Positions 18,386 to 30,600 of a stretch of DNA of 64,000 bases are shown piece by piece. The notes below the pieces were generated by a model that saw nothing but the letters and a program-made list of their open reading frames with translations, did no database searches and had not been told where the DNA came from. Position numbers and translations under genes: made by a program. Every line of letters begins with the position of its first letter. Position 1 is the first letter of the stretch. Source of the DNA: Nigrospora sphaerica (Eukaryota > Ascomycota > Sordariomycetes > Amphisphaeriales > Apiosporaceae); assembly GCA_018287875.1 (NCBI GenBank), contig JAGVVL010000002.1, forward strand, positions 3,534,001 through 3,598,000, given 5' to 3'.

Positions 18386-19015
18386 TCACTTGAGCTGCTG
18401 GCGGAAGCCGCGCACGGCGGCCTCCTTCTCCTCCTCGTCCATGGGGGTGCCGACGAGGCCCTTGAAGGGGTCGTCGCCGTCGAGCAGGTCGATGGTGCGG
18501 CCGTCGGGGGTCTCGAGGCTCCACTCGGTGGTCTCGAAGACGGCGCGGGGGCCGGGGCGGAAGCTGGCGAAGCGCATCTTGGCCTCGCCGCGGGTGCCGC
18601 GGACGCGGAAGGTGATGGCGATGCGGCCGCGCAGCTGGTTCATCTCGCCGCCGATCCAGGGGATCTGGTGGCGGAAGTAGATCTCGTCGCCGAGCACCTC
18701 GCGCGCGCGCGGCGACGTGCGCAGCGAGTAGAGCGTCGACGCCACGATGGGCGACGACAGCTTCTGGTAGTTGAAGATGGCCACCGACGACAGCGCGATG
18801 AGCACCGCGAACACGGGCAGCGACCGGCCCCACCGGAACGTCACGCTCTCGACGCTGGGCAGCTCCCGGTCCGCCCGCCGCTCCATCAGCGGGCCGTCGC
18901 CGGGCTTGGGCGCCCGCACAAACGCGCGGCGCGGGACGAGCGTGCGCGCGCCGACGGCCGGGCTGCGGATGGCCAGGAGCGCGCGCCGGCGCAAGGGGGC
19001 TGTTGAGAAAAGCAT
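18386..19015 (-). CDS. coa1: cytochrome c oxidase assembly factor 1
   Basis: A 209-residue single-exon gene. I start at 19015 rather than the upstream in-frame ATG at 19120 because MLFSTAPLRRRALLAIRS is an amphipathic, Arg-rich mitochondrial presequence and the upstream extension looks like leader. A hydrophobic segment (LPVFAVLIALSSVAIFNYQ, about residues 65-83) is the single inner-membrane anchor. The remainder matches the Coa1 domain: SSPIVASTLYSLRTSPRAREVLGD, IPWIGGEMNQLRGRI, MRFASFRPGPRAVFETTEWSL and DLLDGDDPFKG. Coa1 acts in early complex IV assembly, maturing Cox1 with Mss51 and Shy1. It is divergent from the 221-residue membrane-protein gene. Confidence 0.93.
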   Translation of the reverse strand: MLFSTAPLRRRALLAIRSPAVGARTLVPRRAFVRAPKPGDGPLMERRADRELPSVESVTFRWGRSLPVFAVLIALSSVAIFNYQKLSSPIVASTLYSLRTSPRAREVLGDEIYFRHQIPWIGGEMNQLRGRIAITFRVRGTRGEAKMRFASFRPGPRAVFETTEWSLETPDGRTIDLLDGDDPFKGLVGTPMDEEEKEAAVRGFRQQLK

Positions 19016-19653
19016 GGCTGGGGGGCGGATGACCGTGTCGATGGTGGCGGTCGCGGATTTCGTGATCGTCGGCGGGCGGGCACTATCTTGTATCACCCCT
19101 CGGTAGAAAGCTTCAATCACGATACGGATGGTACAGGTACCGACCGGGTCGGCCTTATTGATGGGCCGGTTAGGCGGCTTTCGACGTCTTGCAGGGGGTG
19201 CGACTGCCGCCCACTGATGGCCTAATGGACCCTGGAAAGAGCTAAACGAGCTCGTGCGCCTGCCCCACTACGTCACTAACAACCTTCATCCAGCACAGGC
19301 CGATAGCTCCGATACCAGGACCTTGTTGTCCAAAGCCAGCTAGCTCTCCAGTAATACAATACATACGTTTTGGCAGACAAGCTTGCCTCGCAGGCCTCGT
19401 CACGAAGCTTCACCATCATCTCGAAGTACGGTCGCACGCACATAGCGCCCTCGCCGTGCTCCTCGTGTCGCCTACGAACCTCGGGACCCTCACAGCTTAG
19501 CCAAGATCTCTCCCCCCTCACCCCACGACCGCCCGGGGGACGCAGTCACAACCGCCTGTACCCCGCCGCCTGTGCGAAAAGCGCCACCGGTTCCCCCTCC
19601 CCCGGCATCACGCGACTCCGTGCCCAAACCGACCGGGCCCCGACAGCACGACG
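19016..19653. promoter_or_regulatory. divergent promoter region COA1 / conserved membrane protein
   Basis: About 640 bp between divergent starts with no credible ORF. It should hold both promoters. Confidence 0.4.
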
Positions 19654-20319
19654 ATGGCGTTCCCGCGCGACGCCCAAGCGCGGCTCCGCCGGGCCTTTCG
19701 GCACGCGGGCGGCGACGGCGCGACGGGGTACGACTCGGACTCGGACGATGCGGCGGCGGCGGCGGCGCTCGACGAGCAGGAACAGGAGGACCTGATCGCG
19801 GGGCTGGCGCGGCAGAACGCGGCGCGCAACGAGCAGTTCCGGCTTTTGTTGCTGGCGGTGCCGGCCCTCTCGGCGGTGCCGTACCTGCTCGACCTGGCGC
19901 GGCTGGGGGCCCGCCGCCTCGACGGCTTCGTCGCCCTGCTGGCCCTGACGTCGCTCGCCAGCACCGCCTGGACGCTGTACGCGCTGCCGCCGGGCGTCAC
20001 GGGCGTCGCCGCCCTGGACCGCTGGACCGCGGGCCCCGCGACGACGGCGGCGGCGAAGAAGGGAAAGGGGCCGCCCCCGCCCCTGCCCAAGTCGCCCCTC
20101 GAGGCCTACCTACCCTACCTAAACGCCGGCCTCTGCCTCGTGCTCGTGGCCACGGGCCTGCTGTCCCCCGCCCACGCGCCGCAGCACTGGGGCCACGTGG
20201 GGCTCGGCAACCTGCCCGCCGTCGTCTACGGCGTCGTGTTGGCCGCCAAGGTGACCATGGGCAGCGTGGACCCGGAGGAGGAGTTGAACGCGCTCAAGTA
20301 CGATTACAAGGGAGCATAG
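19654..20319 (+). CDS. conserved fungal membrane protein of unknown function
   Basis: A 221-residue single-exon protein. The N-terminus is hydrophilic with YDSDSDDAAAAAA and a helical LDEQEQEDLIAGLARQNAARNEQF segment. Hydrophobic segments follow at about residues 68-85 (FRLLLLAVPALSAVPYLL), 93-112 (FVALLALTSLASTAWTLYAL), 157-176 (YLNAGLCLVLVATGLLSPAH) and 190-203 (LPAVVYGVVLAAKV). The C-terminus is VDPEEELNALKYDYKGA. I recall the acidic DSDSDD plus EQEQEDL start and the LKYxYKGA end as typical of an uncharacterised Pezizomycotina family, but no function is known to me. AATAAA at 20390-20395 fits polyadenylation. Confidence 0.85.
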   Translation: MAFPRDAQARLRRAFRHAGGDGATGYDSDSDDAAAAAALDEQEQEDLIAGLARQNAARNEQFRLLLLAVPALSAVPYLLDLARLGARRLDGFVALLALTSLASTAWTLYALPPGVTGVAALDRWTAGPATTAAAKKGKGPPPPLPKSPLEAYLPYLNAGLCLVLVATGLLSPAHAPQHWGHVGLGNLPAVVYGVVLAAKVTMGSVDPEEELNALKYDYKGA

Positions 20320-20573
20320 AGAGGTACCAACTGGGAACCAAAACCCTACGGGAATGGACGGCCATGAGCTTTGACGGGTCGCGAGTATTAATAAAAGGGT
20401 GCTATTGAGTGGTCTTTGTGTGGAATGGCCAGACACGAACGTAATTTATGTCACGGTGCCCGTGACCGCCTTCCTTGCCGCGTGTCTGCGGAATGCTATG
20501 TCCTACGGAGTTTGCTGTCGTGCCGGCCATGTTTCCCGTCGCCCTGCTCCTCCCCGTCTCCACTGGGCCGATG

Positions 20574-21677
20574 CTACGCCCCCGGCCCACGGCCGCCGAT
20601 GCCGCTCCCGAGGGCGTTGACGCCGGTGCCCTTGAGGGCGTGGTCGTTGGGGTTGGGGGCGGCCTCGTAGAGGATCTGGCTGGGGGCGCGGCCGAGGGCC
20701 ATCCACTCGCCCCGGAAGCCGAGGTAGGTGAGGCGGGTGGCCTCGTCGTCGCCGTCGCCGAAGTTGTCCTCGAAGAAGAGGGCGAGGCGCTGCACGCGGG
20801 CGAACAGGGCGCGCTTCACGGGCACCTCCTGCACGTCGGCCGTGCGCGCCAGCTCGAGCGTCTGCGTCGGCTCGAGCTCCTCGGCCGTGTCGAAGTCGAG
20901 GTCCGGCCGGTTCACAAACAGCTTGAGCGTCCGCGGCGCCGCGTCCGACGCCGACGTCCGCAGCAGCACCGAGTGCAGCTTGACCTGGGCCGTGAAGCTT
21001 GCGGCAAATGTCAGTAACGGTCGGGGGAGGGGCACGGAAAAGGGAAGGGGCGGCCGGGGAAGTGGGAACCCCGGGGAGAGGTGGTTTGAGGATCGGGCGG
21101 GAGCGGATTGATATGGGGCTCTATGACCGTGACCGCCCGCTATTCATGGGTCGGAACTTCGGCGGTCCGGCGTTCAAAAACGGCCAGGACCGGGATCGAA
21201 ACCGGGGCCGCGTCCCGACCGTCCGCCAAGTCCCATGAAACTTCCCAGGGTAGCGGGGATGACGATGAATGACAAGTGGGGTAAAAGGGACAGAATGTGT
21301 ATGTGTGTGTGTGGGGGGGGGGGGGGGGGTTCAGTGGGTGTTGAATTCATAAACAGCGGGAAAACATTCAAGGCCAAAGAATGGCAGAGATAGGGAGACA
21401 AGGGAAAAGACGCCGGCACGTACGGAACCTGCATGATGATCTGCTCGTCGGCGTCGCTCGCGAGCTCGGGCGTGGGCTGCAGCCGCTCCGCCCACGTCTT
21501 GCGGACGACGGCGCGGCCGGAGCCGCCCTCGGCCTCGTTCTGCGTCTCGATGGCGTCAAAGTCGATCTGCTGGTACAGGCTGTGCTGCAGCGCCGGCGTC
21601 ACGTCGTCGCTGTGGTCGTGCTCGTGCTCGTGCCCGCCCGCGTGCGCGTGCTCGTCGTGGCAGTGGTGGTGCGACAT
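20574..21677 (-). CDS. PITHD1: PITH domain protein (PITHD1-like)
   Basis: Two exons, complement(join(20574..20997, 21424..21677)), 225 residues. The intron is 426 nt, with GTACGT donor, ACTGACAT branch and CGCAAG acceptor, and phases match (CC|C). The N-terminus is His-rich (MSHHHCHDEHAHAGGHEHEH), then the PITH fold: LYQQIDFDAIETQNEAEGG, RLQPTPELASDADEQIIMQVPF, VKLHSVLLRTS, LKLFVNRPDLDFDTAEELEPTQTLEL, VKRALFARVQRLALFFEDN and TRLTYLGFRGEW. The PITH domain also occurs at the C-terminus of proteasome-associated thioredoxin TXNL1. Here there is no thioredoxin domain, as in PITHD1. The His-rich head may bind metal (inference). Confidence 0.93.
21313..21329. repeat. G17 homopolymer next to a GT repeat, in the PITH intron
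   Basis: A GT dinucleotide run (about 21298-21313) is followed by 17 consecutive G. The length of such a tract is often unreliable in assemblies, but here it is intronic. Confidence 0.85.
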
Positions 21678-22224
21678 GTCGAGAGACGGGGAGAGCAAAA
21701 AAAGAGAGGAAGTTGAATTCGGAATGTGTTCTAGTAGGTGAAAAGGTACTCAATGTACGGAGACACTCGTTGTATCTAGGGTTCGGGGGAAATGCAGTGT
21801 TCCAGTCTCCGAAATATGTAAGTAGTGACCGGTACAAGGAAGTCGAGGTTGAGAGCTTGAGCCTACGATCAATTGGTGTGGATTTCGGCCCTTGACAGCC
21901 TCCGTCGGCTCCCATAGAAACTTGGCCCATGAGCAAGACAAACAAGTCAACCACGGACATCACGCTCGACACCGAATGCGGAAAACGAAACGAGTTTCCA
22001 TACTGGCGATGCCAACAGATATTCTGGCATTGTTCTATTAACTCTTTGCTTAGTACCAATGCGCCGAGCTCTTGGTATGTAGCCGCATGTGCTTGGCTGC
22101 GCCCCCACGCACCCAGTTCCCAAGGCTTTGAAAAGAGGTACATACTGCGCCACCTTCTACCCCCCAGCCCACCTTCAGATCGCCTACACCGTATCCCACC
22201 ATCACCCGCCATAGATTGTTTCCA
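21678..22224. promoter_or_regulatory. PITH promoter / RRN6 3' region
   Basis: About 550 bp. It is slightly AT-rich relative to neighbours, without credible ORFs. It carries the upstream region of the PITH gene and the RRN6 3' UTR. Confidence 0.4.
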
Positions 22225-25200
22225 TCAAAACCCACCTCGTCTCTTCTGCTTCTTCTTGGTCCTCCCAAACGGCGTAGTCCCAAAAGGCGTGCCGCCGAAG
22301 GGCGTGCCCCCAAAGGGCGACCCGGCCGGGAAGGGTGACACGCCTCCGAAGGCTCCCGGCAGAGGCTGCGACGAGCTGGGCCGCGCCACTGATGCTTTGA
22401 GGCGATTCTGCAAAAGTCCGCGCAGCGGCTGGCTCTGCTGAATGGGCGTGGCTTGGCTGCTGCCGACAAATGGCTGGCTGCTTCCCAGCGATCTGAGAGG
22501 GGCCGGCTGAGACGCGGGCGTCAGCTGGCTGGCGCTGTTCTTCCAGCTCTCGAATATCGCCTTTCTCTTCATCTTCCGCTCCTCCCTTGCCTTGTCTCTG
22601 GCTAGTTTCCGGTCGCCTGCCGTCACTTCGGTTTTGACACTAACACTCCATTTATGCTTGGCAGGGTCCTGGCCGAGTTCCCACGTGTCCGAGTCGGTGC
22701 CTAGGCCCCTCTTCCCCGTCCCCGTCAGTTGTCGTATTATAGCCAGACAATCCTTCTCTTTTGATGGAGCCTCGGATGTGTCTACTCGCGAGCGAGCCGA
22801 GGAAAGAGGAAGGGAAATTTGACTGCTGGGCTGCGTGTCGCCGAGAATCGAGTCTTCCAGCATCGAGTTGTCCAACATGGAGTCCTCCATAAACGAATCG
22901 TCCAGTAGCGACGCGTCCAGGTCAGGCGACGAGCGCGGGGCCTGTGACGCCGATGACTTGGCTGCAGGGCCAGGCTCTCGGTATCTCATGCCGAGGTGCG
23001 ACAGGTAAACGGCGCATGCCATCTGCCGCATGACTATGGGCGCCATGCCGAGCTCGACGCTGTAAGGATTCCTACCCTCGAGGAAGTCGGCCAGGTCCGC
23101 GTAAACCTTCCCCAGCGTAGGCTCGTCCTCCACAAACCGCGGGGGCCTGACCAGGCTCATGACCTCGAGGCTTGGATCGGCATCGCTCAGCTGGTGGATT
23201 TCCGATTGCCAGTCGTTACTTGCTTCCTCCACATCGGTGGGCAGCTTCATCTCCTTGATAAGCTCGTGCCTGCGGGCAAGCAGTCAGCAAGTTGCGGATG
23301 CGGTTTCGGCGCCGGGCCCAACCTACATTGTTTTCAAAGGCAGGCGCTTGGTGGCCAGCGCGTCTTGTATTGCCAGGTAGACCGGATCAAAGGGAGCGGC
23401 ACCTTGGAGTTCCATGTCGATATCCGAACCGCTGTAACTAGCCAGCAACCCAGAGGACACGGCCTGGATGTGGTCATACAGGTCACGGAAGGGCCTTCGG
23501 ACCACCCGCCGAGCAACGGCTGGTTCACCGTCAGTAGCTATTCGGAGTGCCTCTGTTCTATAGCGGAACTCCGAAAGGCTGTCGGGGATAACAAAACGTG
23601 ACTGCATGGCGCGGACAACGAGTTGCCGCTGCTTCTGTTTTGGTATCGTGTCTGTGGCATCGGGCTGTGGGAGAAACTCGCGGTCCCAACCGTGGCCCGA
23701 GCTGACACCCAGCGTGCAGGTCAGGCTCAGATCTGTACCAAGATAAAACAACTGGTAATAGCGGATGCGTTGATCTATGTACAGCCGACTGTCGCCCGTG
23801 AGCTCCTTGCCACTGGCCCGGACGACCACGGGGTTTAAACAGAGCGTTTGCAGTTGCAGCTTGGACTGTGCGGCTCCCTCACAGACCAGCCTCTCGCGGT
23901 GGCATACCACCTGGTCGGGGTATACCTTTGATTTGGTGACGCAAAAAAGATCTACCCAGGTGCTGTCGCGGGAGTAGATATGCACCAGCGCGGTGCGGTG
24001 CTTCGGTAGGCGTGGTCCTGGGACGATGGAGAGCTGTAGATCGCCCGACGATGTGTCCCGCAGGTGAGGAGACGAGTGCAGAATGAATGCTTGCTTGATG
24101 GCCTTGCCGCTCGTGGCATCTCGCGTGGTAGCCAGGAAGGCGACAAATAGTGTAGATGTGGTAACAACATAAAAGTATCGCGAGTCTCCGGAGTCGACTT
24201 GAACATCGAGAATCGATTGGTCGTGGGACAGGAAGGCGAGGTCCGGCAGAATGGCGTCTGCGTCGAGATCGACTAGTCGCAGTGCTTTTCGACTGCAGAC
24301 CAGCAAGGTGGAAGACCGCTGGAGCGGCGGGTACGCAGCGCGCGGCTGCGACGACTCGGCTGCATAGCCATCTTCATAGTCGTCCGAGTCGTCGTCGATC
24401 TCTCCTGGGGCGGCTCCCACCCAAGCGATCCGGTGCCATTGGGGGTCGAGCGATGGCCGCTGGGAGATGCTCGACCGAACTCCTTTTCGAATGTCGCCAC
24501 ACCTGTGTAGGGTCAGCCGGGGGCGCGCCTGAACGCGGGCACGCGTACCGCTGACTCCCCATACTGTCCAACGGCCCCCTCGGTCCACAATGGCCAGCTG
24601 AGGGGGTTCTGCCTTGACACCAGGGTTAAAGGACACATCCGCATGCGAGTCGCATCCCGTCAGCCGGGTCGGGATAGCGAAGAGGAAGTTGGGGTAGATA
24701 TGTGACGGCTGCCGTGGTCCCTGCCCCGAGGAGACTTCGGAAACCACGGGCAACCTCTGGAACTCGGGGCGGAAGACGCTGGTGCCCGCGTCTCGTTGCA
24801 CAATCAGCCAGCGCACTGGCTCGAACCGCCGAAGGTTCACGACGGCTTTGATACGACGGATCACGCCGATGTCGCGCGTCCACAGCATCTCCTGCGCCTC
24901 GTCCTTGCTGTACATCTGCAGCGACACGGCGGGGTTGCGCGCTAGTTGCCAGTTCTCCAGCCTGGGCCGGACAAGGCGAAGGACGTCGCTCGCGGAGCCG
25001 GCAGCCATGGCGATGAGCGGCACGCCATGGATATTGTGGGGCATGCTGGTATTCAGCATCTCGCCCAAAGCGAGCTGGGTGTACTGCGGCGGCGCATAGT
25101 CATCGCCCAGCTGGGACGACAGCGCTGGGACGAGCAGGTCGTCCAGCAGGCCGTTGCCCAAGGCGGCCTCGGGGTGGTTCTTCAACAGCCATCTCTTCTG

Positions 25201-25425
25201 TTGTTGGGCCAGGTGCCAGGGCCGTCCCGACGGCTTCTCGTCCACCTCGTGGGAGGCGGAATACCACGTCTCAGAGGGGCCGATCTGCTCGAACCTCGGC
25301 GCGCGGCCGTCGTGGTTTCTGCCCGTCTTCCAGCCCCATTCATCCGCCCGCGTTGCTCCGTAGGGGGAATAGGCGAGACGTCCCGGGTGACCAAGAGAAG
25401 ACGTGTGGAGGCGGCGCTCAGCCAT
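22225..25425 (-). CDS. rrn6: RNA polymerase I core factor subunit Rrn6-like
   Basis: Two exons, complement(join(22225..23269, 23327..25425)), joined over a 57-nt intron (GTAGGT, TGCTGAC, CCGCAG) in matching phase; 1047 residues. The N-terminal half (AYSPYGATRADEWGWKTGR, LWTRDIGVIRRIKAVVNLRRFEPVRWLIVQR, SHADVSFNPGVKAEPPQLAIVDRGGRWTVW) is the predicted propeller of the Rrn6 family. The C-terminal part is low-complexity, with SxxPSQP-like stretches, repeated FGGTPFG motifs and a basic KKKQKRRGGF end characteristic of fungal Rrn6. By family knowledge Rrn6 with Rrn7 and Rrn11 forms the core factor that recruits Pol I to the rDNA promoter. Family recognition is by motif order; the divergent N-terminus leaves some doubt on the exact start. 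Confidence 0.82.
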
Positions 25426-26090
25426 CCGGGCCGCCCAGCTTATGCGTATGTGCTACTACCAGAGGGCTATGATGGCACATACTAGACGGGGACGAGAGCG
25501 TGCGTATGCTGCAGCTAAACCAATACAGTCGAGGGGCTATCAGGGGCGGTGGTGCCGAGCCTCTCCGAGCACAACGATGAAGCGGCGGAAGCCGGCAGGT
25601 CCGGAATCATGAAGGCGAGGGGGAGATGGCGGAACAGAACAGAATTCTCAATCTCTCCGCAGCGCCGCCTCTGTCCAGGTGGTTATCAAGAATGTAAATA
25701 GTAAAGTGCGCTGCATCTGCGCCGGCAGTGAAAGTCATGGGAGGTCGGATCCGATGGCCGACGGTCCCACTAAAAAGTCTTGAACGAGTGGGTTCCAAGC
25801 ATGAACAAATGACTGGAAAGTGCATGGACAAGCGGATTGTAGTGCTTTTGGCGGGGCAAGTCCCTGTCCGTAGCAACGACGAGTAAACAAGCCCCGACCG
25901 ACACTTCTGGCACCCATCAATCCAAATCGAAGTCATCACCACACCATCGCACCAACAGCACCATTGATCAATCAACCGCGCCTCTCTATCGCAGCTCTCA
26001 CCCTATAGCCGCGACATTACCACGAGGGAGCACCCACTTGAATACGCCCACCGCGTACAACCGTCCCCCCGGCTAGCCGACAATCCCGAA
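25426..26090. promoter_or_regulatory. divergent promoter region RRN6 / SPC25
   Basis: About 665 bp between divergent starts with no coding support. Confidence 0.4.
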
Positions 26091-26944
26091 ATGACGTCCG
26101 TTTTCGAGCCCTCGTCCTTCTCGACGAGCCTGAGTCGCCAGAACCCCATGGCGACGGCCGCCCCCTCCATGGCCGACCAGCTTCCCAGCATCAACTTTGG
26201 CTTCGACGACCTGCGCGACCGCATGGCCAAGTTCACCGCCAAGTTCGACGCCTTCATCGAGCAGGGGCGCAAGCGCGTCCTGGAGGAGCGCAACCAGTTC
26301 CGCATGAACGTGGCCGAGCTGCAAGGTCGGTGCTCTACCTCCCTCTCCGCGCCGAGGCCGGTGATTGCTAACGAGGTCGCGCGCGAAACAATACAGAGGA
26401 CCAGCGCATGAAGAAGAAGGACATGGAGATACTGCAGCTCAAGACCAACACGCACCAGCAGACCATCTCCAAGGAGGCGGCCGAGACGCGCGAGATGCAG
26501 GCGGCCATCGCGGCGCTGACGCAGCAGCGGGACCGGCACGCGGCGCAGCGCGACGCGCTGCAGAAGCAGATCGCGGCGACGCAGGCCGACATCGACGCGC
26601 GGCTGGCGGCGCAGCAGGAGTACGCGGCGCGCGTCGAGGCGCAGGCGCGCTACAACGTGCCCGAGCTCGACTTCTGGATCTCCCACCTCTGCCTCAAGAT
26701 CGAGGGCGCCGGCCGCGCCGATCGCATCAAGTTCGTCTACTCGCACCTCGACGACCGCGACTGGGAGCGCGAGGCCTGGTTCGAGCTCTGCACCGACGCC
26801 CGCGACTACGACGTCCGCCACTGCCGCCCCAAGCTCGAGCGCGAAAAGGTCGAGCGCGTCCTCGAGCGCGTCAACGAGACACGCGAGCTCGCCACCCTCC
26901 TCAAGGGCATGCGCGAGCTCTTCGTCGAGGCCATGAAGGCCTGA
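26091..26944 (+). CDS. spc25: kinetochore protein Spc25 (Ndc80 complex)
   Basis: Two exons, join(26091..26325, 26397..26944), 260 residues; the intron has GTCGGT, TTGCTAAC and ATACAG. The N-terminus contains LPSINFGFDDLRDRMAKFTAKFDAFIEQGRKRVLEERNQF, the standard Spc25 start. A long coiled coil follows (about residues 75-165, rich in Glu, Gln, Arg and Ala), then the C-terminal RWD-type globular domain (LDFWISHLCLKIEGAG, DRIKFVYSHLDDRDWEREAWFEL, RHCRPKLEREKVERVLERVN, FVEAMKA). Spc25 pairs with Spc24 to anchor the Ndc80 complex to Mis12 and CENP-T at the inner kinetochore. Length is as expected. Confidence 0.95.
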
Positions 26945-27621
26945 AAGGGCAAACCGCCGCGGGCGACGCTTGGACAGGACGACGACGACGAAATGCTTCA
27001 CGATTTTACGCTTCACGCTCGGCAAGCCATGCGCCCAGCACGGTGACGTCTTTTTTACGTGTGAATGTACCGCAGCGAGTGTTTACGGCGGAGGATGGGA
27101 ACCGCGGGCGCGTGAAAGGGCCGTCATTGAGATGTGACGCAGCAGATGGCTAGTAGGAACGAAACCACGGGCACGACCGGCGACGGCGTAGCCCGCCCAA
27201 CGGCCGCCACCGCCTTCCGGTACAAGACGGTTCTGGGCAGGTACCGTCGCTGCTAAGCCCAAAAGGCCACAGGCCTGTAGTCTGGGAGGGGGTGGCATGC
27301 CACCCAGTACTTGCATGGCGGCCCCTCTCTGCGTCGTTGCCCAGGCAGCGGGAGAGAAAGGGGCCTATGAGGCAGAAGGAACAAGGACGAGCAGGAGAGG
27401 GGGACAAACCATCAGCGTCCTTGGCGGGCATGCGGTGTGGTCATTGGGGAGTGACCGGTATGGTGAAGAGTTTCTATATGCCTAGAGTTACATGGCTATG
27501 CTACTATGAAAGAAGAAGAACACAGACGGCCAACCGAATGCTGAGCAGGGCTAGCGGGGAGTGCAGTGGGGCTCTATTGGATACTTTAACCTTCCTCGGA
27601 CGCCTCGAGCGCGCTCTCTGT
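26945..27621. other. convergent 3' region SPC25 / PHO81
   Basis: About 680 bp between two 3' ends, without credible ORFs or RNA motifs. Confidence 0.45.
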
Positions 27622-30600
27622 TCACATCTCTATCGTCTCGTTGAACCGCAGCACGCCGTTGTTCTTTAACATGCCATCGACGCCCTTTGGCATCCGCGGG
27701 AACGGATCAGCGAACGGCTGAGGGTCCGCCGGCTTCTCGGCAGACTTGTCAACCACCAGCGCGAGACCGTTGGATTTGATGGCGTCGACGAGTGCAGGCA
27801 CCATATCCTGGTAGCCACGTTAGCAGGCCGTTTGATGCAGCATCCAATCAGCAGTACTCACCAGAAGCCGAGAGCAGCAAACCAGGCCCATGAAGTTGTT
27901 GTTCTGCGCGATCCTGACCACCTCCTTGATGGACGACATCCGGCGTCCACAGCTCTGAATCACATCGGGCGCCGGCATGACGTCCTCGCGGCCGAGGTCG
28001 TTGCAGAGGAAAACGGGAAAGTTGGGTTGCTTCCAGTTCAGCGTGGTGCATATTGTCGGGTTGTAGGAGCTGAAGACGACGGAGCGGACGGCCTCGGGTG
28101 CCTGGGTCTGGGCCCTCTGGGCGCGCGCGTGGTCGAACACGACCGTCAGAACAGAGTCGACAAAGTTGTTCACGTTCACGGTAGGCCCCAGCCCCAGCGC
28201 TCGTTCCTCTTCCTCCGAGGGGTAGAGAATCTGGACGTTCACGTGCATCGTGGCCGGCAACAGGGCCAAGGCCTCCTGCAGGGGAACACCCGCCGTGGCC
28301 AGGACACGATGCACATCCGCAATCATGTCTAGCGACTGGGCGGGCACCGCCGGCAGTTGGGCGCGGGACGGGTTTTGGGCGTTGATGGTGCTGAACTGCT
28401 CGTACGATAGCCGGCATACGGGCACCTCGATGCCGCCGCAATCAATGTGCCACCGGGGCCACAGAACCGGGATCCCGTCGTTGGTGTGCTGCACGAAGAG
28501 CTGTACGAAGTCGCCCGACAAACTGGACCCGGTAACAAACGTGTTGGGCTTCTGGTCCAGCTGGCTCGTCGCTTTCCAGTACGTTTCGAAATCGGTAATC
28601 TCGAGCGGCGTCCCCTGGAACGGCTTGATGACCTGCGTGTTGAAGCTGATCTGGCCGATGGCGCGAAGCCGGGGATCAAACAGGGGCAAACAACAGCGCC
28701 CCGAGCTGCTCAACACCGCCCTGAACGTGCTGGGGAGGGCCACGGTCTTGGCAATGACCTTGGCTCCGTAAGCCGGGAACACGTCAAAGTCGAGCGTGAA
28801 AGTATCGAGGTTGTCGACCTGGAAGGATACGAGCCGGGTGTCTTCCTGAAACGGGAGGATGATGTTCTTGGGGATCAGGTCCGAGACCTTGGAGGAAATG
28901 GTGAGCCGGGCCGCCGGATACTTGCTGTCCTGGAAGAACACCAGCGGCTGGTCCCCTGCCTGGTCGAAGCTGAGCTGCACCACCGTCTTGGAGTCGAGGA
29001 AGTTGTGTCCGTATCGTCGAAGCGGGATGATGGGTGGCGGCAACTCAAGGACCGGGATGCTATCCGCATCCAGGGACATGGGCATCGGGCCGTTGCTTTC
29101 CATCGGGGCCAGCGCCGCACGCCCGCGCTGTACGATCATAGGACTTGTTGATTTGTGGTGTCGAATGGAAGAGAGCAGTCTCATACACTCCAGATGGCCT
29201 TCCCACGCGGCGTAGTACATGGCGGGAAGGTCCTTTTCGTCGAGGATGTCGGGATCGGCGCCGATGTTGAGAAGCTCCTGGAGGCACGGCACATTGCCCT
29301 CGCTGGCGGCATGGACCAAGGGGGTCCAGCCGTACAGCTTGTCAATCTGGTCCAGGTCTGCGCCGTATTGCTTAAGTAGCAGGAGCAGTCTAGGTGTTTG
29401 GCCGGAGCGGGCCACAAGGTGCTGAGGATACAGACCCTCCGCGTCCGGCAGGATCTGCGCGCCGTTCCGCAGCAGGAGTTCGACGATCTCCACAGACCCA
29501 TGTTCACAGGCTAGGTTGAGGGGCACGTGGTCGGTATCGGATTTGGGGTCGAGCCGTGAGGAATTCGCCAGTAATCTTTCAACGCAGGCCAAGTGTCCGT
29601 GGATGATGGCGTGTATAAGGGGCGTAAAGTTGTCGTGGTCGATCCAATCAATAATGGTCGAGTTGGCTGATCCAGTCGATTAGTTCCAGCGCCAGCGGAA
29701 AAAGAATAAAAAAGGGGGGGGAGCCAACGTACCCTGCAGCAGCGCATCGAGCATGTCCAGCCGTCCGTGCATACACGCATAGTGCAAGGGGACGCGGCCG
29801 TAGACGTCGGTCCGGTCCACGGCGACGCCTCCGGACAGGCCGGCTTCCAAAACAAATGTGTTTCCGTAAATCGTTGCTTGGTGCAAACAGTTCCGTTCGT
29901 TGATGTCGTCCTCGGACTGGACGTCGACGAGTCCCGTCTGTAAAAGGAGCTCGAGAGCCTCTTGGGGAGCCTCGTGGATGGCGGCCAAGAACGTCCGCGT
30001 TATTCTCTCCATCAACGACGTGTCCTGGCCCTGCGTGGACTCGGTAACGGTCTGCATTCTCGTGAGAAGGTCCCGCAGGGACTCCAGGTTGCCGGAGATG
30101 GCCGTGTCGAGGAGCAGCGAGTCGGCATCCCCTTCGTCGGTGCCGAGTAGGTGCTGGCTGCTGATGATATGCTCGGGGCGCTGTTCGAAACTGACATTGT
30201 CACCTTCGGCCCACGCGCCCAATTCCTGGAGACTCGTGGTGGCCTGGTCCGAAAGCTCGCTGATGACCGTCGCATTGAAGAAGGGCTGTACCTCGACGGC
30301 ACGCGAGAGGTACAGCTCCTTGGTTTTCGACTTTGACGTCTTGTCCCATTTCTTCAGTATCTTGGAGAAGGCGGTGCCGTTGATTTCGACAAACTGCTGC
30401 AGCTTGTTGAGGTCGTTGGCGAACTGTTGGAAACCTTCCTGCAGGGTGGTGAACTTGGCAGACCGTCTCACGACGCCCTGACGGCTCTGTAGCACTCGTT
30501 TCTTATCCAAGAGTGTCTTGAGGCGGATCTTGAGCTAGCGGGAGGGAAGAAGGGATCGGATCAGCACGGCTTAGGGTTACTCGGGCTCGGGGTTTCCTAC

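Noticed and set aside
19016..19120. Upstream in-frame extension of COA1
   Set aside because: It would bury the mitochondrial presequence; the internal ATG at 19015 fits targeting better.
21185..21215. tRNA-like TTTCGATCCCGG followed by T5 (minus strand)
   Set aside because: The T-arm stem does not pair properly and no acceptor stem is found; it lies in the PITH intron.
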